64,000 nucleotides of DNA from Pontivivens marinum (GCF_900231835.1 NZ_OCTN01000012.1:1-64000); one strand, 5' to 3'; shown: positions 33,822-43,393, counted from the first letter of the stretch. A program made the numbers and translations. Notes: generated by a model not told the origin, from the letters alone.

Positions 33822-34875
33822 AGTCATCTCCTTTCTGACGGCGACGCGCGGCAAGGGCCGCCTGCATTGGACCGACTGGGTATCCTACGCCTATCTGGCG
33901 ATTGGCATCTTTCTGATGTTCGGTCCTGTGATCTGGCTGGTTCTGTCCAGCTTCAAGACGCAAAACGAACTGGATCGGTTCCCGCCACGCTTCCTGCCTT
34001 ATGCGCAGGAAACTGTGGAACTGGATGGGTTTGAAGACCCGTTGATCCTCTTCACGGTATCGCGGACGTCTGAGTCCGAAGTGGCGGGTGAGACCGTTGC
34101 ACAAACCCGTCGCGGTGCAGGCCGCGCAGAGGTTGTGCGGCTGGATGATCCTGAAACGCGTATCCGGCTGCCAGCAGTTGATTTGCAGGCGATCGAGTCC
34201 GTGGCATTCGCAACCGAAAATTACACACAACTGTTTGAGAGGTTCAATTTCCTGCGGTTCCTGTGGAATTCGACCTTTATCACCGTGGTCGCGACGCTGT
34301 TGATGCTGCTGGTCAATTCGATGGCCGCTTTCGCCTTGTCCAAATACGAATTCCGGGGCCGGACAACGGTGCTTCTGCTGGTCATCGGCACATTGATGAT
34401 CCCGCAAACGGTGGTCTTGGTGCCGCTGTTTCTGATCGTGACCGAACTGGGCATGTTCAACTCGCTTTGGGGAGTGATCATTCCGGGGGCCGCGACACCG
34501 ACAGGCGTGTTCCTGTTGCGCCAATACATGATTACGATACCGGATGAAATTCTGGATGCCGCGCGGATGGACAAGGCATCCGAGTGGAAAATCTTCTGGC
34601 GCATCATCGTGCCATTGTCTGCGCCCGCCATCGCCGTGCTTGCGATCCTCGCGATCATGTGGCGCTGGAATGATTTCCTATGGCCGCTGATTGTTCTGAC
34701 GCGCACAGAAAACTTCACACTGCAACTGGCATTGAATTCGTTCCAGGGGGAGTTGCAGACCGACTGGGCCTCGCTTCTGGCCATGACGGTTCTGACATTG
34801 TTGCCGATCGCGGCCGTCTTCATGTTCCTGCAAAAATACATCGCCACGGGCATCGCTTCGACGGGGGGCAAATAA
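33814..34875 (+). CDS. ABC sugar transporter permease 2 (MalG-type)
   Basis: A 353-residue permease. The EAA loop reads DAARMDKASEWKIFWRIIVPL and the C-terminal helices include FLWPLIVLT. It is longer than usual because ~60 extra residues sit in the periplasmic loop after the first helix, a segment rich in charged residues (TSESEVAGETVAQTRRGAGR, then DDPETRIRLPAVD). The start overlaps the stop of permease 1 (ATGGCTAA), and its stop overlaps the ATPase start. The extended loop may touch the binding protein. Confidence 0.9.
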   Translation: MAKVISFLTATRGKGRLHWTDWVSYAYLAIGIFLMFGPVIWLVLSSFKTQNELDRFPPRFLPYAQETVELDGFEDPLILFTVSRTSESEVAGETVAQTRRGAGRAEVVRLDDPETRIRLPAVDLQAIESVAFATENYTQLFERFNFLRFLWNSTFITVVATLLMLLVNSMAAFALSKYEFRGRTTVLLLVIGTLMIPQTVVLVPLFLIVTELGMFNSLWGVIIPGAATPTGVFLLRQYMITIPDEILDAARMDKASEWKIFWRIIVPLSAPAIAVLAILAIMWRWNDFLWPLIVLTRTENFTLQLALNSFQGELQTDWASLLAMTVLTLLPIAAVFMFLQKYIATGIASTGGK

Positions 34876-35975
34876 TGGACCTGAACTTACCAAGCGTGGG
34901 CGTGCAGCTCAAAAACGCGCGCAAATCTTATGGCAATGTCGAGGTCATCAAGGGCATAGACCTTGATATCAGTCACGGCGAGTTCTGCGTGTTTGTCGGG
35001 CCGTCAGGGTGCGGAAAATCTACGCTGTTGCGGATGATTTCCGGGTTGGAGCCGATTTCGGGCGGGGATATCGTGATCGGGGATGAGGTCGTGAACGACA
35101 TCCCCGCCGCTGACCGTGGCCTGGCGATGGTGTTTCAGTCTTATGCCCTCTATCCGCATATGACCGTGGAGCAAAATCTGAGCTTCGGGTTGGAGAACAT
35201 CAACACGCCCCGCGCCGAAATCAAGGATAAGATCAACGCCGTCTCTGCGATGCTTCAGATCGATCAACTGCTGGATCGGCGTCCCAAGGATCTGTCAGGC
35301 GGTCAACGCCAGCGCGTCGCCATTGGCCGCGCAGTTGTACGCGAACCCCGAGTGTTTCTGTTTGATGAGCCGCTCTCGAACCTCGATGCGGAACTTCGCG
35401 TCGATATGCGCGGCGAGATCTCGGCGCTGCACAAACGGCTCGGGAACACGATGATTTACGTGACCCACGACCAGGTGGAGGCCATGACAATGGCCGACAA
35501 GATCGCCGTGCTGCGTCTGGGTGAGTTGGAGCAATTCGGTGCGCCGCTCGAATTGTTCAACAACCCGCACAACCTGTTCGTGGCGGGTTTCATCGGCTCG
35601 CCCAAGATGAACTTCCTCAAGGGCAAGGTGGATGCAAGCGACCGCACGTTATTGACGCTGGAAACCGGAGAGCAGGTACGCCTTCCCGGCACTGGTTTCG
35701 CGCAGCAGGCGGGGCAATCCGTAACGCTTGGCATCCGCCCCAATGAACTGCAACCGGCAACGGACGGCGCACTTCATCTCGAAGTTCGCGCGGTCGAACA
35801 ACTCGGCTCCGACAGCTATCTGTACGGCGCCCTTAGCGATGGGACACGTCTGACTGTCCACAATTCCGGCCAAACGGTAGTCCGTGAGGGCGAAAAGGTG
35901 CCGCTCAGTTTTGCCACGGACGCCGTACATCTTTTCGACACTGAATCCACTTTGACCCTACGGGATCAATCATGA
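34875..35975 (+). CDS. ABC sugar transporter ATPase (MalK/UgpC-like)
   Basis: A 366-residue ATP-binding subunit. Walker A is GPSGCGKST, the Q-loop is MVFQSYALYPHMTV, the signature is LSGGQRQRVAIGRA, and Walker B is VFLFDEPLSNLDAEL with the H-loop in YVTHDQVEAMT. The C-terminal ~120 residues are the OB-fold regulatory domain (GIRPNELQPA, SYLYGALSDG). The start codon shares a base with the permease stop (TAATG) and its stop overlaps the uxuA start (ATGA). Confidence 0.94.
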   Translation: MDLNLPSVGVQLKNARKSYGNVEVIKGIDLDISHGEFCVFVGPSGCGKSTLLRMISGLEPISGGDIVIGDEVVNDIPAADRGLAMVFQSYALYPHMTVEQNLSFGLENINTPRAEIKDKINAVSAMLQIDQLLDRRPKDLSGGQRQRVAIGRAVVREPRVFLFDEPLSNLDAELRVDMRGEISALHKRLGNTMIYVTHDQVEAMTMADKIAVLRLGELEQFGAPLELFNNPHNLFVAGFIGSPKMNFLKGKVDASDRTLLTLETGEQVRLPGTGFAQQAGQSVTLGIRPNELQPATDGALHLEVRAVEQLGSDSYLYGALSDGTRLTVHNSGQTVVREGEKVPLSFATDAVHLFDTESTLTLRDQS

Positions 35976-37171
35976 GGCAAACATGGCGCTGGTTCGGCCC
36001 CGAGGACGAGATAACGATTGGTGATATCCGCCAAACCGGCGCCGCTGGAATCGTATCAGCGCTGCACCATGTGCCGACAGGCGCTGTATGGACGCCAGAT
36101 GAGATTGCCAAGCGCCAGCGTGAGATTGAGGGACCACCCGACACGCCAAGCGGGCTAACGTGGGACGTAGTGGAAAGCTTGCCAGTTTCCGAGGCGATCA
36201 AAACCCAAAGCCACGATTGTGCCGCGCATATCGAAGCGTGGCGAACGAGCCTTCGCCATCTCGCGGCGGCTGGACAGAAGGTGGTCTGCTACAACTTCAT
36301 GCCGGTCCTTGACTGGACGAGGACTAATCTGGCCGCGCGGTTGCCCGGTGGTGGCACAGCGATGGCTTTTGACCTGATCGATTTCGCTATTTTCGATCTA
36401 CATATCTTGCAGCGCAAAGAAGCGGAGGAGGAGCATTCTGCTGCGATCCAGGACGCGGCTTTAGAGCGGTTATCGCAGATGAGTGATGGTGCGAAGGCGG
36501 CCTTAGCGTCTAACATCGTTGCGGGGTTGCCGGGATCGAACGATCGTTGGACGTTGGACGACGTTCGCGCCAACCTTGGCACCTATTCCGCGATTTCGCC
36601 GACTATGTTGCGGCAAAACCTGATCGATTTTTTGTCCGAAGTCGCTCCATTGGCCGAAGAGCTTGGAATGCGCTTGTGTTGCCACCCTGACGACCCACCA
36701 TTTCCGCTGCTCGGTTTGCCGCGCGTAATGTCAACGACGGACGACTATGCCGTGATGCTTGGTGCGGTGGACCTGCCTGCGAGCGGAGCCACGTTTTGCA
36801 CAGGCTCGCTGGGCGTGGCGGAAGGGTTCGCCCCGGTCGATTTCATCACCCGCCTGGGCGCGCGCATCCATTTCGTCCATCTACGCAACACGCTGCGTGC
36901 GGGGCCCGTTGATGGCACTCGCGTCAGTTTCCATGAATCCGAGCATCTCGAAGGTGACACGGATATGGTGGCGACACTAGACGCGCTTCTTGCGCAGGAG
37001 GCACTGCGGCGTGCCGAGGGCCGCGCAGACGCACAAATCCCGATGCGGCCCGACCACGGTCAGGCGCTACTGAGTGATCTGGATCGCTCGATGATGCCCG
37101 GCTACCCCTTGATCGGACGAATGCGTGGACTGGCAGAACTTAGAGGCGTCATGGTGGCACTAGAACGATAG
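35972..37171 (+). CDS. uxuA: mannonate dehydratase
   Basis: A 399-residue UxuA. It begins MRQTWRWFGPEDEITIGDIRQTGA, shown in part as WFGPED and GAAGIVSALHH, with VVESLPVSEAIK, CYNFMPVLDWTRT, metal/active-site residues in CCHPDDPP and CTGSLG, and a final MRPDHGQALL. These are all typical blocks. It dehydrates D-mannonate to 2-keto-3-deoxy-D-gluconate. It ends the transporter operon and completes UxaC-UxuB-UxuA; a KDG kinase and aldolase are not in the window. Confidence 0.95.
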   Translation: MRQTWRWFGPEDEITIGDIRQTGAAGIVSALHHVPTGAVWTPDEIAKRQREIEGPPDTPSGLTWDVVESLPVSEAIKTQSHDCAAHIEAWRTSLRHLAAAGQKVVCYNFMPVLDWTRTNLAARLPGGGTAMAFDLIDFAIFDLHILQRKEAEEEHSAAIQDAALERLSQMSDGAKAALASNIVAGLPGSNDRWTLDDVRANLGTYSAISPTMLRQNLIDFLSEVAPLAEELGMRLCCHPDDPPFPLLGLPRVMSTTDDYAVMLGAVDLPASGATFCTGSLGVAEGFAPVDFITRLGARIHFVHLRNTLRAGPVDGTRVSFHESEHLEGDTDMVATLDALLAQEALRRAEGRADAQIPMRPDHGQALLSDLDRSMMPGYPLIGRMRGLAELRGVMVALER

Positions 37172-37479
37172 CCGCGCGGCCGCTCTGCTGGGCACTGAAA
37201 AGACATCGGCTGATTGATTGAAATGAAACCCAATAATGCACAATCTATTCAGTGAAAATCTAGTTTCATTCCGTTGCAGATAAATGTTAAAAAATGGTGG
37301 AATAGATTAATAGCTTCGCCGAATTTACTGGAATTTCAAGCAGAATGTAGCGTTTGGGCAAAGCAGGCTGAACATTCTCGGCAGATGTAGTTTACCTGTT
37401 TGGCAAAGCTGGCTGCATCGCAGCAAGGCGCTCGACGTAAACGAAGATAAATGGTGCGTCAGCATAAGTCACGACATTC
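37172..37479. other. AT-richer non-coding stretch with imperfect repeats
   Basis: Between uxuA and the IS at 37480, with no gene. An imperfect repeat is visible: GCAGAATGTAG followed by GTTTGGGCAAAGCAGGCTG at ~37340-37370, and GCAGATGTAG followed by GTTTGGCAAAGCTGGCTG at ~37381-37415. It may be a remnant of an older insertion. Confidence 0.5.
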
Positions 37480-38737
37480 TGAAGTGGTCCCACTTATTTG
37501 GACAGTTTTGCGGCTGAGCTAAGATGTAATCGGGTTGGTGTCATGCCGCTTTTCGTATTTCCGCTTGGGTAAAGTATGCTGTGTCCGGCGTGCGCTTATC
37601 AAGGGCGGAGTGAGGGCGCTCGGAGTTGTCGAACCCGATCCAGTTATCGATGATCCGTTTGGCTTGGAACCCGTCCTGTAATTCTTGCAGATAAACGGCC
37701 TCCTGTTTGAGTGACCGCCACAACCGTTCGATGAAGATGTTATCGAGATAACGACCTCGACCATCCATTGAGATTTCGACATCTGCCTCGGTCAAGGTGG
37801 TGATCCAGGCTGCACCCGTGAACTGCGATCCTTGGTCCGTATTCATGATCTCGGGCTTGCCGTATTTAGCGATTGCCTCGCTCAAGGCTTCAACACAAAA
37901 ACTGGCATCCAGCGTGTTCGATAACCGCCACGCCAAGACCTTGCGGGTCGCCCAATCCATGATGGCGACCAGATACAAGAACCCGCGCCGCACAGGGATG
38001 TAGGTGATGTCACTGCACCAAACGTGGTTCGGCCGCGTGATTGGTAGCTTCCGAAGCAGGTATGGGTAAATCCGGTGCTGTGGGTGCTTCTTGCTGGTGT
38101 TTGGGCCTTTGTAGATGGCCTGGAGTCCCATCAAACCCATCAATCTGCGCACACGGTGACGACCGGCATGAAAACCATTTCTCGGCAACTAGGCCGCGAT
38201 CTGGCGGCTGCCGAAAAACGGATACTTCGTGAACACACGATCGATCTCGTTCATCAATTCCAGCGTCTCGGCATTCACACCAACGGGCACGTAATACAGC
38301 GACGATCGGCTGATCTTCAGCAGTTTGCATTGGCTGGTCAGGCTCAAATCCGTATGATCCCGATTGATCATCGCTTTGCGTTCGTTCGGGCTCATCGCTT
38401 CAGCCCTTATGACAAAAAAATCAGTTTCAACCGCCAGTTTGCCAATCTTCGCATGAAGCTCTTTGACTTCGGCTTCGTTATCTTCAGCCTTCCTGACCTT
38501 GTCAGAGAACACACCCGTCAGACCATCAATTGCCTGCCGTTTCCATGTCGTCACCTGCGTCGGGTGGATATTGTGCTTAGCTGCAATCTCTTGCGCCGTC
38601 TTGTCTCCGCGAAGCGCCTCAAGCGCTACCGTGGCCTTAAAATTATCTGAAAAACTGCGTCTCTTCGTCATTTCTGTATCCTGTCTTCAAGGTTGGATAC
38701 ATCTTAGCACGCTGTCCGAATTTGCCGGACCACTTCA
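37480..38737 (-). mobile_element. IS3-family element (IS150-like), transposase with amber codon
   Basis: 1258 bp with matching tips: TGAAGTGGTCCCACTTATTTG at the left and, as complement, TGAAGTGGTCCGGCAAATTCG at the right. Flanks (ACATT left, GTAGA right) show no target duplication. It truncates the IS30 transposase gene on its right, and no IS30 remainder is visible on its left. Confidence 0.88.
37541..38671 (-). pseudogene. IS3 transposase (OrfA-OrfB) with in-frame TAG
   Basis: OrfA part: MTKRRSFSDNFKATVALEAL, KHNIHPTQVTTWKRQ. A run of seven Ts follows, just where IS150-type elements shift frame, and OrfB continues as NERKAMINRDH, LLKISRSSLYYVPVG and then PFFGSRQIAA. At 38189-38191 a TAG stands where relatives have Tyr, and the same frame resumes LPRNGFHAGRHRVRRLMG through the catalytic core (WCSDITYIPVRRG, MNTDQGSQF, NIFIERLWRSLKQE) to the stop. 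Only this single codon interrupts OrfB, so the lesion is probably recent. Confidence 0.85.
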
Positions 38738-39607
38738 GTAGAGCTCGCGCGGCAACTTCTGAGCCGATTTGATCAAGGCCGTAACGACGCTCTCGGTGTC
38801 CTTGTTCGCGACTTTAACCAGCATCACATACCGAGAATGCCGCTCAACAAGGGTCGCAATATAGCTGTTCTTCGAACCGCCGACCAAGTCGCCTTCCCAG
38901 TGGCCCGGAACGGCACGATCCTCGACGGATGCAGGCCTTTCACTGATGGACACAGCATCCTTAATCTGACCATTGCCCTTGCGCTTCTGGCTTGCGTGCT
39001 TGGAACGCCTGACTGTCCGTTTGGCGCGCAGGTGCTCCAGAAGCTCCTTCTTCAGAACCCCACGTGCCTGTATATAAAGGCTTCTGTAAATCGTTTCGTG
39101 TGACACCTGTTTGTGCGCCTCCCCTGGGAAAGCACGTTTGAGCCAACCCGCAACCTGTTCAGGCGACCACTTGCGCCGTAGCTTTGCAGATACTGCGTCG
39201 GCCAACTTTGGGTGACAAGCTAGCTTGCACATCTTGGGCCGCAATGCCCGATCCCACGCAGCTTGATCCGATGTGGTCGCGCGATAGCCTGTCTGGCCGC
39301 CATTGCGCCGCACCTCTCGGCTGATCGTCGAAGGCGCACGTCGCAATTGACGCGCAATCGACCGAAGCGAGTGTTTGGTGCTGAGCCCACGAGATATCTC
39401 TTCGCGCTCAGACAGGCTCAATGCAGACTTACCCCGTCTGCGATCTGGTGGACGTATTCCGCCCGTTGGTGAGATGACTGAAAAGACTGACGACGATTGA
39501 CGATCAAAGACACGCCCAATCGATCTCATCGATTCCCCACGCTGCCATCGATCCCAAATCTCGGCACGCTGTTCAGCTGAATAGTAAATCCTGCGACGAT
39601 ACTTCAT
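38738..39607 (-). pseudogene. IS30-family transposase, 3' truncated
   Basis: The product starts MKYRRRIYYSAEQRAEIWDR, followed by an HTH_38 repressor-like region (LSLSEREEISRGLSTKHSLRSIA, RAPSTISREVRRNGG) and the start of the integrase core (RAVPGHWEGDLVGGS with the first Asp). It is cut after KLPRELY, where the adjacent IS3 tip supplies the stop. The second Asp and the Glu of the triad are missing. The upstream end of the element lies near 39650, close to the tRNA-Ser gene. Confidence 0.88.
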
Positions 39608-39660
39608 TCAAAACACTCCATCTTTTCCTAAAGACTAAAGTGTTGCGTTCACCAGTTGAG

Positions 39661-40006
39661 CACACCATCCGATTGTTACGCTACTTTCTGTCGATGTGCC
39701 GGATGCTATCGAATGTTGAACATACCGATGATTGATTTCACGAATGACACGTCGATAGGTCTGCGCCTTATCGGTCACGCCCATCTCGGGTCTGGGTATT
39801 AGCAGAGCTTCTCTATACTGGATCATAGCCAAGCAAGAGAGCGCTTAGAAAGGTGGGGCCCCTATGGATTATACCAGCGGGAAACCTCTTTGCTGCGTTT
39901 AGTCCTGGTGAGCCAAGGAAAAGGATTTTGAGGTGAAGGTGTGGGGAGGGGGCGCTCTTGCTGCGGTGCTGTTCTTACACAGATTCTTGATTGAGCGATA
40001 GGTCTA
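39661..40006. other. non-coding stretch between IS30 and tRNA-Ser
   Basis: About 345 bp with no supported gene. It is immediately 3' of the tRNA-Ser gene (which is on the minus strand), the usual side for integration at tRNA genes, but I see no copy of the tRNA 3' end in the IS region. Confidence 0.45.
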
Positions 40007-40096
40007 TGGCGGAGAGACAGGGATTCGAACCCTGGGAACCCGTGAAGGCTCAACGGTTTTCGAGACCGCCCCATTCGACCACTCTGGCACCTCTCC
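40007..40096 (-). tRNA. tRNA-Ser(CGA)
   Basis: A 90-nt class II tRNA. The acceptor GGAGAGG pairs with the 3' arm before an encoded CCA (complement TGG at 40007-40009). The anticodon loop CTCGAAA sits between stem arms GCGGT and ACCGT, giving anticodon CGA for UCG codons. The long variable arm and GGTTCGAATCC T-loop are present. Confidence 0.95.
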
Positions 40097-40390
40097 GTGA
40101 GGCGAGGCTCTACCCGTTTGATGTCGGGGCTGCAAGTGGTTCGCGGTCTGAGCTAGAATATTTTTTATCGAGCGCAGCAGAATGGCTGTTTTATAGGGCG
40201 TACGGGCTCTATTGATCATTCACGCTTGACAGCTAGGGGGCTACGCACCATACGAGCCGTTCGTGGGCGAAGTGCGCCTGCGCGAATTTTGTAGATAGCT
40301 CCATTAGGGGCCGCTGCCCGAGGTGCGGGGAACCGCGCAACTCCCTCAACAGGGGACCACAGGGTGCGAAAGATGAAAAGGAAGACCAGC
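40097..40390. other. upstream region of rplU
   Basis: No gene. It should contain the rplU-rpmA promoter and leader; I see no convincing riboswitch or conserved leader structure. Confidence 0.4.
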
Positions 40391-40996
40391 ATGTTTGCGG
40401 TCATCAAAACGGGTGGCAAGCAGTATCGCGTTGCCAAGGACGATGTTTTCACGGTTGAGAAGCTCGACGGTGAATCTGGCGACGAGATCCGCTTCGCTGA
40501 AGTGCTCATGATGGGCGGCGAGACCGTCACCATCGGCGCACCTATGATCGACGGCGCGGCTGTCGTTGCCGAGGTTGTTGAGCAGATGCGCGGCCCGAAG
40601 GTTATCTCCTTCGTTAAGCGTCGTCGGAAGCACTCCTCCCAGCGTCGTCGCGGCCACCGCCAGCAACTGACAAAAGTACGGATCACAGACATCCTCGCCG
40701 ACGGCGCCTCCGTGGCACCTGCGACGAAGGCTGCTGCTCCTGCTGCGAATGTTACCGCACCTTCGAACCTGATGTCCGAGGCACCTGCTGATGCTGATGA
40801 CCTGAAGAAGCTGTCGGGCGTTGGTCCTAAGCTGGAAGGCACGCTGCACGAGATCGGCGTCTACACCTTCGCTCAGATCGCTGAGTGGACTGCAGACGAT
40901 GTCGCGTACATGGATGAGAAGCTGTCCTTCAAGGGCCGCATCGATCGTGAAGACTGGATCGGTCAGGCGAAAACTTTCGTCGCCGAAGCCGAATAA
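40391..40996 (+). CDS. rplU: 50S ribosomal protein L21 with C-terminal HhH extension
   Basis: 201 residues. Residues 1-103 are L21 ([14 protein letters not shown], then [21 protein letters not shown], given in part as [12 protein letters not shown]). After an Ala/Pro linker, residues ~135-200 form a helix-hairpin-helix-like domain ([32 protein letters not shown]). The start is at MFAVIK with GGAAG upstream. The extension is common in Rhodobacterales. rpmA follows after 23 bp, the usual operon. Confidence 0.95.
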   Translation: MFAVIKTGGKQYRVAKDDVFTVEKLDGESGDEIRFAEVLMMGGETVTIGAPMIDGAAVVAEVVEQMRGPKVISFVKRRRKHSSQRRRGHRQQLTKVRITDILADGASVAPATKAAAPAANVTAPSNLMSEAPADADDLKKLSGVGPKLEGTLHEIGVYTFAQIAEWTADDVAYMDEKLSFKGRIDREDWIGQAKTFVAEAE

Positions 40997-41019
40997 TTCA
41001 GAGTTGAGGAGACTATAGC

Positions 41020-41289
41020 ATGGCACATAAAAAAGCAGGCGGTTCCTCCCGTAATGGTCGCGACTCCGCAGGTCGCCGCCTTGGCGTGAAGAAATTTGGT
41101 GGCGAGCAGGTCATCCCGGGCAACATCCTCGTGCGTCAGCGCGGTACTAAGGTGTGGCCGGGTGAGAACGTTGGCATGGGCCGCGATCACACTCTGTTCG
41201 CGAAACAAGAGGGTAACGTTACCTTCCACAAGGGCCTCAAGGGTCGCACGTTCATCAGCGTGCTTCCTGCACAGGAGGCCGCTGAATAA
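41020..41289 (+). CDS. rpmA: 50S ribosomal protein L27
   Basis: 89 residues, a standard L27: [26 protein letters not shown] and [19 protein letters not shown] precedes the start. The N-terminal tail reaches the peptidyl-transferase centre in known ribosomes. A strong terminator-like hairpin follows 27 bp after the stop. Confidence 0.97.
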   Translation: MAHKKAGGSSRNGRDSAGRRLGVKKFGGEQVIPGNILVRQRGTKVWPGENVGMGRDHTLFAKQEGNVTFHKGLKGRTFISVLPAQEAAE

Positions 41290-41316
41290 GCCGGTCATAC
41301 TGTGAACTAACAGTTT

Positions 41317-41344
41317 CGGGGATCGGCGGAAACGCCGGTCCCCG
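41317..41344 (+). terminator. terminator of rplU-rpmA
   Basis: CGGGGATCGGCG pairs with CGCCGGTCCCCG around GAAA, with one G-T type mismatch, followed by ATCTCGTTTCT. Placed right after rpmA. Confidence 0.75.
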
Positions 41345-41419
41345 ATCTCGTTTCTGCCATCCCCTACACCGCCGCCCCGATCGGAAGACGACCTGCGGCA
41401 TATGAGAGGGAGAGGGCAA

Positions 41420-42814
41420 ATGACCCTGACCGCAAAAGATATCGTTGCAATGGGATATGACCATGGGGCGTGGATTCCGCAGGCTGTGGACTACGTCAAC
41501 GCAAATGATCTGAGCGCGAAAGAGGTCACGTCCTATCTGCGACAAGTGGCGCCGAAACCTAAGGTGCCCTTGCACCCTGAACCCATGCCATTTTCGATGC
41601 ATCTATCCGCCGAAACAGCGGAGGAGATCGCAAATGTCGAGGCTGTAACCGCAACGATGAGCGAGGTTATGCGCACGCCGACGGTGGTCAGTGGTGCAGT
41701 CATGCCAGATGCCTGTCCAGCCGGTCCCATGGGCACGATTCCTGTCGGCGGTGTGGTCGTTGCGCGTAATGCAATCCACCCCGGGATGCATTCGGCCGAT
41801 ATCTGTTGTTCGCTGATGATGACCGAGTTCACGGATGCAAAGCCTGCGGATGTGTTGAATGCCATCCACACGGTGACGCATTTCGGGCCTGGTGGGCGGC
41901 GGAATGGGGAGCGGTTCACGATGAGCCTGAACCTGCTTGATGCTTTCCGTGCGAACAAATTCCTTAGCGATGCCAAGATTATGCGGGCCGCGCAGGAGCA
42001 TATGGGTACGCAGGGCGACGGCAACCACTTCGCATTTGTGGGTGTTTCGGCGCAAACTGGGCGAACTTGTCTTGTCACGCATCATGGCTCACGTGGGCCG
42101 GGGGCGGGGCTGTATAAGCTGGGGATGAGACTGGCGGAAAAAACACGTCGCCGCCTATCGCCAGAAACGGCGAAGGTGAATGCGTGGCTGGAGGCCGATA
42201 GCCCAGATGGCATCGCCTATTGGCAGGCGTTGCAACTGATCCGTCAGTGGACAAAGGCAAGCCATAACGGACTGCATGCCGCCGTGGCGGAGCGATTTGG
42301 CAAGGCGATTGAGCGGCGTATCTGGAACGTGCATAATTTCGTGTTCCGTCAGGATGATCTGTATTTCCATGCCAAGGGCGCAACACCCGTTGCGGCAGGG
42401 CTGATGCCTGACACGGCAGACGTGCAGATTGTGTCGTTAAATATGGCGGAGCCGGTTCTGCTGGTACGGCAATGTGCGGACGGGCCGGAGCACGGGTTTG
42501 CTCCACACGGGGCAGGGCGCAACCGCTCTCGCACGGCGCATAAACATGGGTTGGTCGGGCGCAGCGACGCGGAGGTGTTTGCCACGGAAACGGCAGGCAT
42601 TGATGCGCGCTTCTTTTGCGGGCGGATCGATGTCAGTGAATTGCCCTCGGCCTATAAAAACGCGGCGCAGGTTCGTCGGCAGATGGAATCGGAGCGTTTG
42701 GCGGAGGTTGTAGATCAGATCATGCCCTATGGCGCGATCATGGCTGGCGACTGGGAGTATGATGCGCCGTGGAAGGTGCAAGCACGTGCAAAATATGCCG
42801 CTGAAAATGCGTGA
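41420..42814 (+). CDS. RtcB-family RNA ligase-like protein
   Basis: A 464-residue RtcB-family protein. Metal- and nucleotide-binding signatures are AIHPGMHSADICCS, TQGDGNHFAFVG, VTHHGSRGPGAGLY, NVHNFVF, FHAKGATPV and PHGAGRNRSR (position of the guanylylated His region). RtcB joins 2',3'-cyclic phosphate or 3'-phosphate RNA ends to 5'-OH ends with GTP. The ICCS in place of the more usual DxxCG pattern places it in a divergent branch. The start is at MTLTAKD with GGGAGAGGG upstream. No archease or RtcR gene is adjacent, so the physiological partner is unknown. Confidence 0.85.
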   Translation: MTLTAKDIVAMGYDHGAWIPQAVDYVNANDLSAKEVTSYLRQVAPKPKVPLHPEPMPFSMHLSAETAEEIANVEAVTATMSEVMRTPTVVSGAVMPDACPAGPMGTIPVGGVVVARNAIHPGMHSADICCSLMMTEFTDAKPADVLNAIHTVTHFGPGGRRNGERFTMSLNLLDAFRANKFLSDAKIMRAAQEHMGTQGDGNHFAFVGVSAQTGRTCLVTHHGSRGPGAGLYKLGMRLAEKTRRRLSPETAKVNAWLEADSPDGIAYWQALQLIRQWTKASHNGLHAAVAERFGKAIERRIWNVHNFVFRQDDLYFHAKGATPVAAGLMPDTADVQIVSLNMAEPVLLVRQCADGPEHGFAPHGAGRNRSRTAHKHGLVGRSDAEVFATETAGIDARFFCGRIDVSELPSAYKNAAQVRRQMESERLAEVVDQIMPYGAIMAGDWEYDAPWKVQARAKYAAENA

Positions 42815-42880
42815 GGCAACTGGGGGTGCTGGTATCTGCCGGTGCCCCTCACTATCCTCGTGGATAGATGGAGAGATGAG

Positions 42881-43393
42881 ATGACCGTACCCGTGATTGA
42901 AACCGAACGCCTGACCCTGCGCCCCTTGCGCGCATCGGATGCTGGCTTGATCACGCTATATGCCGGTGATGCCCGTGTTGCGCGGATGACGACGCGCATC
43001 CCGCACCCGTTTCCGCCCGGTGCCGCCGAAAGCTTTATCGGGCGCGCATTGCGTGAGGATTCGGGCGAGCAGATCTGGGCGCTGGATGCGACCAAGATTG
43101 ATGGCGAGGAAATCCTCGGTACGATTGCGCTGCGGGATACCGGCGATGTCGGATACTGGATTGGTCCACCATTCTGGCGCACAGGTTATGCTAGCGAAGC
43201 ACTAGCTGGTGTCATCTCGTGGCATTTTGCGCAGGGCGGCGGGCAGCTAAAGGCGCAGGTCTTTCAGGATAACGATGCATCGGCAGCGGTTTTGACCAGT
43301 GCGGGATTTGGCTATGTGGGCGAGGGCGATAGCTACTCCGTTGCGCGTGGCGGAATTCAGGCTGTTTGGTCCTATACGCTGGATGCGAAATGA
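42881..43393 (+). CDS. GNAT-family N-acetyltransferase (RimJ-like)
   Basis: 170 residues. ETERLTLRPLRASDAGLI is the N-terminal signature of the RimJ/RimL type, GYWIGPPFWRTGYASEAL contains the acetyl-CoA pyrophosphate loop, and FQDNDASAAVLTSAGF gives the last helix. GGAGAGATGAG precedes the ATG. The acceptor is unknown. It sits alone between the RtcB-like gene and obgE. Confidence 0.85.
   Translation: MTVPVIETERLTLRPLRASDAGLITLYAGDARVARMTTRIPHPFPPGAAESFIGRALREDSGEQIWALDATKIDGEEILGTIALRDTGDVGYWIGPPFWRTGYASEALAGVISWHFAQGGGQLKAQVFQDNDASAAVLTSAGFGYVGEGDSYSVARGGIQAVWSYTLDAK

Noticed and set aside
37480-40096. Integrative element using tRNA-Ser as attachment site
   Set aside because: No integrase gene and no duplicated tRNA 3' end seen; the region holds only IS elements.
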